6,315 bases of DNA. Source: an uncultured Lachnospiraceae bacterium (GTDB lineage Bacteria; Bacillota; Clostridia; Lachnospirales; Lachnospiraceae). The DNA lies in contig CAJUPI010000105.1 of assembly GCA_910588125.1 (NCBI GenBank), forward strand, positions 1 to 6,315. Reading direction: 5' to 3'. Both the position numbers and the translations under genes were made by a program. Position 1 is the stretch's first letter; each line of letters opens with the position of its first letter. The notes beneath the pieces were generated by a model. The model was not told the DNA's origin. It worked only from the letters and a program-made list of their open reading frames with translations, and ran no database searches. This document shows, piece by piece, positions 5,999-6,315 of this stretch.

Positions 5999-6033
5999 TT
6001 TACGCTCCGCCTTCCCCTCGGCAGTGCCGTAAA
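5999..6033 (-). promoter_or_regulatory. Imperfect hairpin in the gap between the Ldh-family gene and dctP
   Basis: TTTACG (5999-6004) pairs with CGTAAA (6028-6033). An inner GCC/GGC (6009-6011 / 6020-6022) closes an 8-nt loop and leaves unpaired 6005-6008 and 6023-6027. A competing small palindrome CGGCA-G-TGCCG lies at 6019-6029. On the minus strand A-rich sequence follows, so this is not a classical terminator. I see no convincing promoter for dctP in this gap, consistent with read-through from the upstream gene. Confidence 0.3.
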
Positions 6034-6070
6034 GTACTGCTTAACATTGCCAGTTGATGCCTGCACCCTC

Positions 6071-6315
6071 TTACATCGCCCGGATCGCATTCCACTTCTC
6101 TTCGATCACCGGGATACCGTTCTCCAGGTTATCCTTCCGGTTGTTGATCTCGATCTCTCCCGGATAGAATACCTTACCGCCTTCCTGCGCAGGAATAGAG
6201 GACTTGATATCTGCTACCAACTCTTCCACAATCCGATCTGTAGTATCGGCATCCTGGAACTTATTCGGGTCAATAGCAATCATAATCTGGGATAATCCCA
6301 CCTCATCCCCAAACG
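6071..6315 (-). CDS. Ldh-family (malate/L-lactate dehydrogenase, YiaK-like) oxidoreductase, C-terminal part
   Basis: Only the last 80 codons are in the window; the gene runs off the right edge and its start is outside. The visible end reads FGDEVGLSQIMIAIDPNKF, then about 30 helical residues, then KVFYPGEIE and GIPVIEEKWNAI. This matches the Ldh_2/YlbC/YiaK family C-terminus, where G-x-x-FIAIDP and a YPGE turn precede a final GIPV helix. These enzymes use NAD(P)H on 2-keto/2-hydroxy acids: malate, L-lactate, ureidoglycolate, 2,3-diketo-L-gulonate or delta-1-piperideine-2-carboxylate. The family is usually about 340-360 residues, so roughly three quarters is missing, including the active site. 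The GTG at 6301 is an internal Val codon because the frame is open to the edge. Its place directly before dctPQM parallels yiaK-yiaMNO of E. coli. I am fairly sure of the family but not of the substrate. Confidence 0.75.
   Translation of the reverse strand, partial: FGDEVGLSQIMIAIDPNKFQDADTTDRIVEELVADIKSSIPAQEGGKVFYPGEIEINNRKDNLENGIPVIEEKWNAIRAM

Noticed and set aside
5996..6070. Short GTG- or ATG-started frames of 15-25 codons between the Ldh-family gene and dctP
   Set aside because: No properly spaced ribosome binding site is present and the predicted peptides have no recognisable features.
6071..6301. A 76-residue small protein starting at GTG 6301
   Set aside because: The frame is open upstream to the window edge (FGDE before the Val), and the sequence matches only the C-terminal end of Ldh-family enzymes, so the GTG is an internal Val codon.

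Overview
The window looks like a piece of a low-to-mid GC Clostridia chromosome, most likely Lachnospiraceae-like. The pointers are strong AAGGAG/GGGGTGA-type ribosome binding sites, a SpoVB/MurJ-type flippase of the Firmicutes kind, and a secreted lipoprotein with an Ala/Pro/Gly linker. Genus cannot be fixed from the sequence alone.

Layout. Positions 1-243 are intergenic and carry a good sigma-A-type promoter (TTGCCT-17-TATACT) for the single plus-strand gene, a complete 549-residue MOP-superfamily lipid/polysaccharide flippase at 244-1893. Everything else is on the minus strand and reads right to left as one apparent operon. It begins with the C-terminal end of an Ldh-family (malate/L-lactate dehydrogenase, YiaK-like) NAD(P)H oxidoreductase, cut by the right edge. 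Then come the TRAP transporter genes dctP (binding lipoprotein), dctQ (small permease) and dctM (large permease), and last a TIM-barrel sugar epimerase/isomerase. The flippase gene and the epimerase gene converge and overlap by six bases at a palindromic TTATAA, so that each stop codon is the antisense of the other gene's last Leu codon.

How the genes fit together. A DctP-type binding protein with the conserved carboxylate-binding Arg suggests uptake of an organic or sugar acid by the Na+-coupled DctQM permease. The Ldh-family enzyme would reduce or oxidise a 2-keto/2-hydroxy acid. The epimerase keeps the complete metal and substrate residue set of D-tagatose/D-psicose 3-epimerases. The layout recalls the E. 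coli yiaK-yiaMNO (2,3-diketo-L-gulonate) module, but kinase and aldolase genes are not in view, so the substrate stays open.

The gaps inside the operon are structured: an A/U hairpin that displays the dctP Shine-Dalgarno in its loop, a GC hairpin and a perfect 9-bp inverted repeat between dctP and dctQ, and a 16-bp imperfect hairpin with an embedded 13-codon mini-ORF ahead of the epimerase gene. These are candidates for differential expression within the operon. I see no mobile element, CRISPR array, tRNA or rRNA. I also see no clearly new multi-gene system; the best leads are the substrate of the TRAP/Ldh/epimerase module and the leader in front of the epimerase.
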